Below, piece after piece: positions 1-5,164 of a stretch of 8,209 bases of DNA. The stretch is from positions 1-8,209 of the forward strand of contig DQUX01000175.1 in the NCBI GenBank assembly GCA_015662065.1, read 5' to 3'. The notes under the pieces were generated by a model. The model saw only the letters and a program-made list of their open reading frames with translations, had not been told where the DNA came from and searched no databases. The position numbers and the translations under genes are program-made. The number at the start of each line of letters is the position of its first letter. Positions within the stretch are counted from its first letter, which is position 1. Source of the DNA: Anaerolineales bacterium (GTDB lineage: Bacteria; Chloroflexota; Anaerolineae; B4-G1; DUEL01).

Positions 1-1217
1 CCTGCACCGGCCCCTACGAGATCCCCAACGTGAAGGTGGACGTGGACGGGGTCTACACCAACAACCCGCCCAGCGGGGCCTTCCGGGGCTTCGGCGCGCC
101 GCAGGCGATTTTCGCCGCCGAGACGCAGATGAACAAACTGGCCGAAACGTTGGGAATGGACCCGGTGGAGCTGCGGATGCGGAACCTCCTGCGGGAGGAG
201 AGCCTCACCGCGGTGGGCACGCCCCTGCCCGGCGGTGTGGGCCTGGTGGAGGTGACTGAGCGATGCGCCCTCGCCGCCGGCTGGAAAAAGACCGACCAAG
301 GGTGGCAAAAGCCGACCCCACACCACGCACCACGCAACACGCAACACGCAAGAGGTATCGGCTTCGCCGTCGCCTTCAAGAACGTCGGCTTCTCCTTCGG
401 CTACCAGGAGAACTGCTGGGCGAAGATCGAGCTGCGGGGGGGGGCGGAGATCGAGGAGGCGGCGGTCTACATCGGCACCGCCGAGGTGGGGCAGGGCAGT
501 CATACGGTCATCCGGCAGATGGCGGCGGATGCGCTGGGGGTGGATCTTTCGCGGGTGCGGCTGGAGGTGGCGGATACGGCCACCAGCCCCGGTAGCTCTG
601 GCTCTGTCTCTGCCTCCCGGATGACCTTTATGGCCGGTAACGCCATCCGGGGCGCGGCGGCGGCGGCGCTGGAGCGGTGGCAAGCGGAGGACCGACCGGC
701 GGTGGCGGAGTATACCTACCTGGCTCCCAAGACCACTCCCTTCGACCCCGAGAGCGGCCACGGCACGCCCAACTTCGCCTACGGCTACGTAGCCCAGGCG
801 GTGGAGGTGGAGGTGGATACCGAGACCGGTGAACTGCGCCTCCTGCAGGTGATCTGCGCCGACGACGTGGGCCAGGCGATCAACCCTCGGCTGATCGAGG
901 GGCAGATCGAGGGGGGAGTGGTCCAGGCGATGGGCTGGGCCACGATGGAGAATCTCATCGTCGAAGGCGGCCGCGTCCTCACGGATAGGCTCAGCACCTA
1001 CCTCATCCCCACCGCGCTGGATGTGCCGAAGCGGGTGGACTCCATCATCATCGAGAACCCGGACCCGCGCGGGCCGTGGGGGGTGCGGGGGATGGGGGAG
1101 ATGCCCTTCATCCCACTGGCCCCAGCGCTGGTGGCCGCCGTTCACGATGCCACAGGGGTCTGGTTCGACGAGTTGCCGCTGACGCCGGAGCGGGTGGTGG
1201 GGGAGGGGACTGGGTGA
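1..1217 (+). CDS. Xanthine dehydrogenase-family molybdopterin-binding (large) subunit, C-terminal part; 5' truncated by window edge
   Basis: This is the catalytic subunit of a molybdenum hydroxylase, which hydroxylates purines, N-heterocycles or aldehydes with water as oxygen donor. About 404 residues are visible, reading from base 3; the family is usually about 750 residues, so the N-terminal part lies upstream. Landmarks, numbered from the first full codon: YTNNPPSGAFRGFGAPQ near residues 18-34, the AFKNVGFSFG stretch after residue 120, AEVGQGSHT near 161-169, SPGSSGSVSASR near 197-208, and GMGE with the expected catalytic glutamate at about residue 366. A GTG at 30 is only an internal Val codon, because the conserved IPNVKVD stretch runs through it. 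No in-frame TGA or special selenium signature is visible. Oddities are a heptamer-repeat insertion at residues 108-117, a G9 run at 436-444, and a stop codon inside an 8-bp tandem repeat. The substrate cannot be named. The downstream SsnA-like hydrolase hints at purine or heterocycle catabolism. Confidence 0.93.
   Translation, partial: CTGPYEIPNVKVDVDGVYTNNPPSGAFRGFGAPQAIFAAETQMNKLAETLGMDPVELRMRNLLREESLTAVGTPLPGGVGLVEVTERCALAAGWKKTDQGWQKPTPHHAPRNTQHARGIGFAVAFKNVGFSFGYQENCWAKIELRGGAEIEEAAVYIGTAEVGQGSHTVIRQMAADALGVDLSRVRLEVADTATSPGSSGSVSASRMTFMAGNAIRGAAAAALERWQAEDRPAVAEYTYLAPKTTPFDPESGHGTPNFAYGYVAQAVEVEVDTETGELRLLQVICADDVGQAINPRLIEGQIEGGVVQAMGWATMENLIVEGGRVLTDRLSTYLIPTALDVPKRVDSIIIENPDPRGPWGVRGMGEMPFIPLAPALVAAVHDATGVWFDELPLTPERVVGEGTG
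324..351 (+). repeat. Intragenic heptamer tandem array, 4 units of CACGCAA
   Basis: Four consecutive 7-bp units lie at 324-330, 331-337, 338-344 and 345-351. Three are exactly CACGCAA and the first ends in C. They sit inside the molybdenum hydroxylase gene and encode H-A-P-R-N-T-Q-H-A, in the variable linker between the GWKKTDQGW segment and the conserved RGIGFAVAFKNVG segment. The bases just before it (317-323) are similar but degenerate. The same consensus recurs at 3543-3577. Confidence 0.9.
436..444 (+). repeat. G9 homopolymer within coding sequence
   Basis: Nine consecutive G residues encode part of Leu-Arg-Gly-Gly-Ala in the molybdenum hydroxylase gene. The frame is intact on both sides: the ENCWAKIEL motif lies before the run and AEVGQG after it. 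The copy read here is therefore in the functional register. Confidence 0.9.
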
Positions 1218-1225
1218 CTGGGTGA
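1208..1225 (+). repeat. 8-bp tandem repeat (GACTGGGT x2 plus GA) spanning the stop codon of the hydroxylase gene
   Basis: Bases 1208-1215 and 1216-1223 are identical octamers, and 1224-1225 begin a third. The TGA stop of the upstream gene (1215-1217) is formed at the octamer junction. The repeat ends just before the AAAGGAG ribosome site (1225-1231) of the next gene, so a change in unit number would alter the C-terminus and the gap between the two genes. Confidence 0.85.
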
Positions 1226-1238
1226 AAGGAGACACACT

Positions 1239-1913
1239 ATGTTCCACCCTGACGATCGTGTCCTCGTCGCCGTGATGAACAACCCCCGCGATTTCGAGAT
1301 CGCCCAGGACGAGGGGTGGTACCGGATTCCGCTCAGGCACGCGCCCCCGGCCACCACCGAGGCGGCGGTGTTGGCCTTCTACTTCACCAAGGCCTTCGGC
1401 GAGGAGAAGTGGGCCATCCACTGGTACGCGCCCGTGCTCGGACACGAACTGGCCCGCCGGCGGGATCTCCTGCCAGGTGAGGCCGACCACCCCCGCTCCG
1501 ACGAGCCGTACTACAAGATGCAGCTCGGGCCGCTAATGCGGCTGGAGCATCCCATCTACAGCCTCCGGTGGCGGAGGATTGCCTTCATCGAGACCTCCTG
1601 GGATCGCTTCATCGCCGCTGAGGAGATCAACGACCTCTACATCTCTGGCGGTGATGGGCTCTTCGTCACCCTCAAGGAGGCCGGGTTCTGGCCGGAGCGA
1701 GAGTTCAAGATTCGGGAGGGGGACGTGGACTATACGGTGGACCTGGCGATCCCCTGTCGGAAGGGCACGGTCGCCATCACCATCGGCGAACGGCCCGCTC
1801 CTCCCTCAGCTCTCCGCAACCCCGATGTGGGGGCGATCTCCCGCGCGGTACAGGAGATGGGAGGTGAGCGGTCTCCGTCGATCAGACCCCTGGAGGGAGA
1901 GGAAGATGAGTGA
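1239..1913 (+). CDS. Uncharacterised 224-aa protein with a probable degenerate DUF559/PD-(D/E)XK-like C-terminal region
   Basis: The ATG at 1239 is preceded by AAAGGAG (1225-1231) with a 7-nt spacer, and only 21 nt separate it from the hydroxylase stop. The protein is soluble, with no signal peptide or membrane segment. Distinctive stretches are MNNPRDFEIAQDEGWYRIP (residues 13-31), FYFTKAFGEEKWAI (47-60), DEPYYKMQLGPL (88-99), RWRRIAFIETSW (110-121) and INDLYI (130-135). I recall the N-terminal two thirds as a conserved, unnamed family frequent in Chloroflexota. Members there often continue into a Vsr/DUF559-like nuclease core reading roughly 'YxLDFAI-C-G-DVECDG'. Here residues 144-184 (LKEAGF, REGDVDYTVDLAIPCRKG, AITIGE) match the start of that core. 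The acidic DVECDG strand appears as AITIGE and the rest is replaced by a Pro/Glu-rich tail, so nuclease activity is doubtful. Function is unknown. Confidence 0.8.
   Translation: MFHPDDRVLVAVMNNPRDFEIAQDEGWYRIPLRHAPPATTEAAVLAFYFTKAFGEEKWAIHWYAPVLGHELARRRDLLPGEADHPRSDEPYYKMQLGPLMRLEHPIYSLRWRRIAFIETSWDRFIAAEEINDLYISGGDGLFVTLKEAGFWPEREFKIREGDVDYTVDLAIPCRKGTVAITIGERPAPPSALRNPDVGAISRAVQEMGGERSPSIRPLEGEEDE
1892..1902 (+). promoter_or_regulatory. Ribosome binding site that fixes the DUF2804 start
   Basis: GGAGGGAGAGG lies just upstream of ATG 1906-1908. The DUF2804 frame is open back to 1579, but that extension is out-of-frame translation of the upstream gene, is rich in Ser/Arg/Pro, and has no family similarity. 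The purine-rich site supports the start at 1906. Confidence 0.7.
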
Positions 1914-2949
1914 GCAATCCCCCCAGCGCGAGCTGCTTGAGCGGTCATCGTTGCTCGACGATCGTGGCAACCTGGTCCAGGTGGGCTGGGCCCGTCAGCC
2001 CCTGCTGGACTGCAACCTTGAAGACGCCCGCTTCTACTCTTTCCGCCCGTTTCAACGTTTCCGTATCAAACGATGGGACTACTACGGAGTGACCACGCCC
2101 ACGCACTTCTTCTCGTTTACCCTGGCCGACCTGGGCTACGCCGGTCAGGTCTTCGCCTACGTGGTCGATTTCGAGGCCGGGACGTACTACGAGGAGACGC
2201 TGACCGTTCCGCTAGGGCGGGGGATCGTGCTTCCCCGCAACAGCACTGAGGGGACGAGCGCCTACGAGGGGCGGGTGCGGCTGGTCTTCCACGCTCAGCC
2301 CAGCGGGCGACGGCTCTCGGTGGAGTGGCCCGGCTTCGACGGCAAGGGGCTAGCGGCGGAGCTCTTCCTTCACCTGCCTCCCGACCACGAGTCGATGACC
2401 ATCGTCATTCCCATCGGCGGGAAGCGATTCTACTACAACCGCAAGGTCAACTGTATGCCGGCCGAGGGATGGGTGACGTTTGACGGCAGACGGATGGAGA
2501 TCACGCCGGATCGGTGCCTGGGGAACCTGGATTGGGGCCGCGGGGTGTGGGAGTACCGGTCCTTCTGGGTCTGGGCCAGCGCGTCGGGGTTCCTCGCCGA
2601 CGGGCGGCGCGTCGGCCTCAATCTGGGATTCGGCTTCGGCGACACCTCGGCCGCCACGGAGAATGGGCTGATCCTGGAGGGCCGCGTGCACAAACTGGCC
2701 CAGGTCGATTTCACGTACGACCCCGGCGACTTTATGAAGCCCTGGCGGATGAGGTCTCCAGACGGCCGGCTGGACCTGGAGTTCGTGCCGTTTCTGGAGC
2801 GGGTGGCGGCGACGAATCTGCTGCTCGTCGCCAGTGAGGTCCATCAGATGTTTGGCCGGTACCACGGGACGGTGCAGGCCGATGATGGAGAGAGGATTGG
2901 ATTGGACGGGCTGGTCGGCTTCGCTGAGGAGCACCACGCCCTTTGGTAG
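1906..2949 (+). CDS. DUF2804 family protein
   Basis: This 347-aa protein overlaps the preceding gene by 8 nt (ATGAGTGA), which points to translational coupling. It carries the DUF2804 signature: LDWGRGVWEYRSFWVWAS (residues 208-225), GLNLGFGFGDTSAATEN (237-253), LEGRVHKLAQVDFTYDP (257-273), MKPWRMRSPDGRLDLEFVP (277-295) and a C-terminal FGRYHGTV (316-323). The N-terminus has the family's QVGWAR (25-30) and KRWDYYGV (55-62) stretches. Length is normal for the family. The family has no established biochemical role. The many Trp/Tyr/Gly-rich beta-strand-like stretches suggest a beta-sandwich or lipocalin-like fold, possibly binding a hydrophobic ligand, but that is inference. No signal peptide or transmembrane helix is visible. 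Its place between a molybdenum hydroxylase and an SsnA-like hydrolase is unusual, and no functional link can be shown from sequence. The stop TAG lies in a GGTAGGAGCG motif shared with the 5132-5164 hairpin. Confidence 0.9.
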   Translation: MSEQSPQRELLERSSLLDDRGNLVQVGWARQPLLDCNLEDARFYSFRPFQRFRIKRWDYYGVTTPTHFFSFTLADLGYAGQVFAYVVDFEAGTYYEETLTVPLGRGIVLPRNSTEGTSAYEGRVRLVFHAQPSGRRLSVEWPGFDGKGLAAELFLHLPPDHESMTIVIPIGGKRFYYNRKVNCMPAEGWVTFDGRRMEITPDRCLGNLDWGRGVWEYRSFWVWASASGFLADGRRVGLNLGFGFGDTSAATENGLILEGRVHKLAQVDFTYDPGDFMKPWRMRSPDGRLDLEFVPFLERVAATNLLLVASEVHQMFGRYHGTVQADDGERIGLDGLVGFAEEHHALW

Positions 2950-2970
2950 GAGCGGCTGGGATCTACCGCG
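2945..2970 (+). repeat. REP-like half element overlapping the DUF2804 stop codon
   Basis: GGTAGGAGCG at 2945-2954 is identical to 5133-5142. It is followed by an imperfect palindrome: GCGG 2952-2955 can pair with CCGC 2966-2969, or GGTAG 2945-2949 with CTACC 2963-2967. A GTAG tetranucleotide followed by a GC-rich palindrome is the general layout of REP elements. The stop TAG (2947-2949) lies inside it. One partial copy is weak evidence, so the assignment is tentative. Confidence 0.35.
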
Positions 2971-3006
2971 TCTTGCCTGCAGAAGATCTCAGAGGGGAGG
3001 CATATC

Positions 3007-4338
3007 ATGCTGATCACCCACGCACGCGTGGCTACGTTGGGCTCGGAACCCCAACTGGTCGAGGACGGAGCGGTGTTGATCCGCGGCGAGACCATCGCCG
3101 AGATCGGCACCACGATGGAGCTGACCACCCGTCATCCCCGCGAGGAGCGGTGGGATGCTGAGGGGCAGCTAGTGATGCCGGCTGCCATCTGCGGCCACAC
3201 TCACTTCTACGGGGCGTTTGCCCGCGGGATGGCGGTCCCGGGCGAGCCGCCGACCAACTTCCCGCAGATCTTGGAGCGGCTCTGGTGGCGGCTGGATAAG
3301 GTGCTGACGCTGGAGGATGTCCGCTACTCCGCCCTGGTCTGCCTGGTGGATGCCATCCGCCACGGCACCACCACGCTGATCGACCACCACGCCAGCCCCA
3401 ACGCTATCGAGGGCAGCCTGGACGTGATCGCCGAAGCAGTGGAACAGGCCGGCCTCCGGGCTTCCCTCTGCTACGAGGTGACCGATCGGGATGGTTCGGA
3501 GCGGGCGCGGGCAGGCATTGACGAGAACGTTCGCTTCGCCCGCTCGCAACCCGCGACCCGCAACTCGCAACTCGCGGCCTCCTTCGGCCTCCACGCCTCC
3601 CTCACCCTCTCCGACGAGACTCTGGCCGACTGCGTCGCTGCTGCCTCCGAACTGGGCGTGGGCTTCCACATCCACGTCGCCGAGGACGTTGCCGATCAGG
3701 AGGATAGCCTTCGGAAGAGCGGCAAGCGGGTCGTGCACCGGTTGCAGGAGGCGGGTGTGTTGGGGTCGAAGACCATCGCCGTGCACTGCGTTCATGTAGA
3801 TGAAGGGGAGATCGAGGTGCTGGCCAGGACCGGCACGTGGGTTACCCATCAGCCCCGGTCCAATATGAACAATGGGGTGGGGGTAGCCCCGGTGGAGGAG
3901 ATGATGTGGGCGGGGGTGAGGGTGAGCCTGGGCAACGACGGTTTCTCCAACAACATGTTCTCCGAGATGAAGGCGGCCTATCTCGTACACAAGCTGGCCC
4001 GGCGCGATCCCCGGGCGATGCCCGGCGACCGGGTGATGCGGCTGGCCTACGATAACAACGCTCAGCTCGCCCGCGTCTTCTGGCCCGACCTGGTGTTGGC
4101 CCAACTGGCCCCTGGCGCTGCGGCCGACCTGGTCTTCCTCGATTATCACCCCACGACACCCCTGACGGTGGGGAACCTGCCCTGGCACCTGCTCTTCGGC
4201 TTCGAGGCCTCGATGGTCACCGGCACCGTCTGTGCCGGGCGGGTGCTGATGCGGGACCGACAACTTCTCACGCTGGACGAGGAGGCCATCACCGCCCGCT
4301 CGCGGGAACTGGCGGCTCAGATGTGGCGGAGGATCTAG
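3007..4338 (+). CDS. ssnA: SsnA-like amidohydrolase / aminohydrolase (cytosine/guanine/MTA-SAH deaminase superfamily)
   Basis: This 443-aa metal-dependent hydrolase starts at ATG 3007 with AGGGGAGG (2993-3000) 6 nt upstream. Expected metal ligands are visible: H64 and H66 in GHTHF, H223 in HIHVAED, and D311 in GNDGFSNNMF. E226 and H260 (in AVHCVH) are the likely catalytic residues, by analogy with MTA/SAH deaminase. The TGTVCAGRVLM stretch near 405-415 is the usual C-terminal beta domain. The SNMNN, DRDG and GLHASLTLSD stretches match the SsnA group, which in Escherichia coli and clostridia lies near molybdenum hydroxylase genes; that fits the hydroxylase upstream. The reaction is probably deamination or ring hydrolysis of a purine or other heterocycle in the cytosol; the exact substrate is unknown. 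Residues 179-190 (R-N-S-Q-L-A and flanks) come from a heptamer array placed in the variable segment before GLHAS. The subgroup could also be a chlorohydrolase or guanine deaminase. Confidence 0.85.
   Translation: MLITHARVATLGSEPQLVEDGAVLIRGETIAEIGTTMELTTRHPREERWDAEGQLVMPAAICGHTHFYGAFARGMAVPGEPPTNFPQILERLWWRLDKVLTLEDVRYSALVCLVDAIRHGTTTLIDHHASPNAIEGSLDVIAEAVEQAGLRASLCYEVTDRDGSERARAGIDENVRFARSQPATRNSQLAASFGLHASLTLSDETLADCVAAASELGVGFHIHVAEDVADQEDSLRKSGKRVVHRLQEAGVLGSKTIAVHCVHVDEGEIEVLARTGTWVTHQPRSNMNNGVGVAPVEEMMWAGVRVSLGNDGFSNNMFSEMKAAYLVHKLARRDPRAMPGDRVMRLAYDNNAQLARVFWPDLVLAQLAPGAAADLVFLDYHPTTPLTVGNLPWHLLFGFEASMVTGTVCAGRVLMRDRQLLTLDEEAITARSRELAAQMWRRI
3543..3577 (+). repeat. Intragenic heptamer tandem array, about 5 units of CNCGCAA
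   Basis: Units lie at 3543-3549 CTCGCAA, 3550-3556 CCCGCGA, 3557-3563 CCCGCAA, 3564-3570 CTCGCAA and 3571-3577 CTCGCGG. The array is in the SsnA-like gene and encodes S-Q-P-A-T-R-N-S-Q-L-A, between ENVRFAR and the conserved FGLHASLTLSD. It shares the consensus CNCGCAA with the array at 324-351, but uses T or C at unit position 2 where that array uses A. Confidence 0.88.
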
Positions 4339-4373
4339 GAAGCTGCATAACGCGAATCGAAGGAGGTTGAACC

Positions 4374-5033
4374 ATGTTGGTAGGAGATAGAATGACCCGG
4401 CGTCCCATCACAATCCGGGATGACGCCTCTGTGGACGAGGCGCTCCAGCTTATGCACAGCGAGAGGATCCGACGGCTGCCCGTCGTGGACAAGCGGGGCC
4501 GGATGGTCGGCATCGTCTCGGAGCTGGACCTGTTAAAGGTCTCCCCCTCCCCGGCCACCTCGCTCAGCATCTACGAGATCCCCTATCTGCTCTCCAAGAT
4601 CAAGATGCGGGACGTTATGACGCAGGAGGTGATCACGGTCACCGAGGATACTCCCCTGGAGGAGGCTGCCCGCGTTATGGCGGATAACAAGGTCGGCGGC
4701 CTGCCGGTGATGCGGGATGACAGGCTGGTGGGCATCATCACCGAGACCGACATGTTCAAGATCTTCCTTGAGATGCTCGGCGCTCGGGAGAGCGGGGTTC
4801 GGTTGAGCCTGTTGGTGCCGGAGAAGAAGGGGGAGCTGGCCAAGATCACCGGCAAGATCGCCGAGCTGGGGGGCAACATCCTGGCGCTCGGGACGACGAT
4901 GGGGGAGGACCCCACCAATCGGCAGCTCACGATCCGGGTGGCCGATGTGCCGGAGGAGCAACTGGTCGCGGCGATGGAGGAGCTGGGCCTGAAGGTGTTG
5001 GATGTCCGGTTCTGCACCCTGCCGCCGTGCTAG
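4374..5033 (+). CDS. Tandem CBS-domain protein with C-terminal ACT domain (AcuB-like)
   Basis: This 219-aa cytosolic protein starts at ATG 4374 after a strong AGGAGGT (4361-4367), 35 nt downstream of the SsnA-like gene. Two CBS motifs form a Bateman module: residues 1-55 (VGDRMTRRPITI, RIRRLPVVDKRGRMVGIVSELDL) and 79-133 (RDVMTQEVITV, KVGGLPVMRDDRLVGIITETDM). Such modules usually bind adenosyl nucleotides such as AMP, ATP or SAM. Residues 141-213 form an ACT domain with the typical PEKKGELAKITGKIAELGGNI helix-turn signature; ACT domains commonly bind amino acids or purines. This CBS-CBS-ACT layout is that of AcuB-like proteins, whose molecular role is not settled. No catalytic domain or DNA-binding domain is present, so it is best described as a sensor or allosteric partner. 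It may report purine nucleotide state to the operon, but this is inferred only from position. A short Cys-ended tail (residues 214-219) follows the ACT domain. Confidence 0.9.
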   Translation: MLVGDRMTRRPITIRDDASVDEALQLMHSERIRRLPVVDKRGRMVGIVSELDLLKVSPSPATSLSIYEIPYLLSKIKMRDVMTQEVITVTEDTPLEEAARVMADNKVGGLPVMRDDRLVGIITETDMFKIFLEMLGARESGVRLSLLVPEKKGELAKITGKIAELGGNILALGTTMGEDPTNRQLTIRVADVPEEQLVAAMEELGLKVLDVRFCTLPPC

Positions 5034-5131
5034 CGCTGCTCCGCCTTCCCGCGGCCTGAGCGGAGGGGCGGAGGCGAAGCCGAGGGACCGTAGTCGAAGG
5101 GGGCTGGATGGACTTCGGTCGAGTGGCGAAT
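5034..5131. repeat. Short convergent intergenic region with small GC-rich inverted and direct repeats
   Basis: The region lies between two convergent genes. CTCCGC (5039-5044) can pair with GCGGAG (5060-5065), or the 7-mer CTCCGCC (5039-5045) with GGCGGAG (5067-5073). GCGGAGG occurs twice in direct order (5060-5066, 5068-5074). CGAAG (5095-5099) can pair with CTTCG (5113-5117) across 13 nt. The first hairpin begins 5 nt after the CBS-ACT stop and may act as a terminator for the plus-strand block, but no T-tract follows. The GGCGAAGCC / GTCGAAGGG wording resembles dispersed intergenic repeats I recall from many genomes; copy number was not tested. Confidence 0.4.
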
Positions 5132-5164
5132 CGGTAGGAGCGCGGGGGGGCCGGGCTCCTACCG
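5132..5164. repeat. Perfect 10-bp inverted repeat (REP pair or bidirectional stem-loop) overlapping the asnB stop codon
   Basis: CGGTAGGAGC (5132-5141) and GCTCCTACCG (5155-5164) are exact reverse complements around a 13-nt G-rich loop that contains a G7 run. The asnB stop TAG (5161-5159, minus strand) lies in the right arm. Neither side has a clear T-tract, so classical intrinsic termination is uncertain. The GTAG-starting arm, shared as GGTAGGAGCG with 2945-2954, favours a REP-type element in inverted pair form. Confidence 0.6.

Noticed and set aside
30..32. GTG as start of the hydroxylase gene
   Set aside because: The frame is open upstream to base 3 and encodes the conserved GPYEIPNVKV stretch of the family, so the gene is cut by the window edge.
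324..351. CRISPR array
   Set aside because: The units are 7 bp with no spacers and lie inside a coding sequence.
3..1217. Selenium-dependent (selenoprotein) hydroxylase
   Set aside because: There is no in-frame TGA in the visible part, and an SsnA-like neighbour alone does not show selenium dependence.
1579..1905. N-terminal extension of the DUF2804 frame
   Set aside because: It lies entirely in the alternate frame of the upstream gene, has low-complexity Ser/Arg/Pro composition, and a good ribosome site precedes ATG 1906.
3169..4263. 364-aa open frame on the minus strand opposite the SsnA-like gene
   Set aside because: It is a shadow frame of GC-rich coding DNA; the plus-strand frame has all catalytic motifs, while this frame has no recognisable domain.
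5132..5164. Classical rho-independent terminator
   Set aside because: The stem is strong, but neither strand shows a T-tract after it, so it is reported as an inverted repeat instead.
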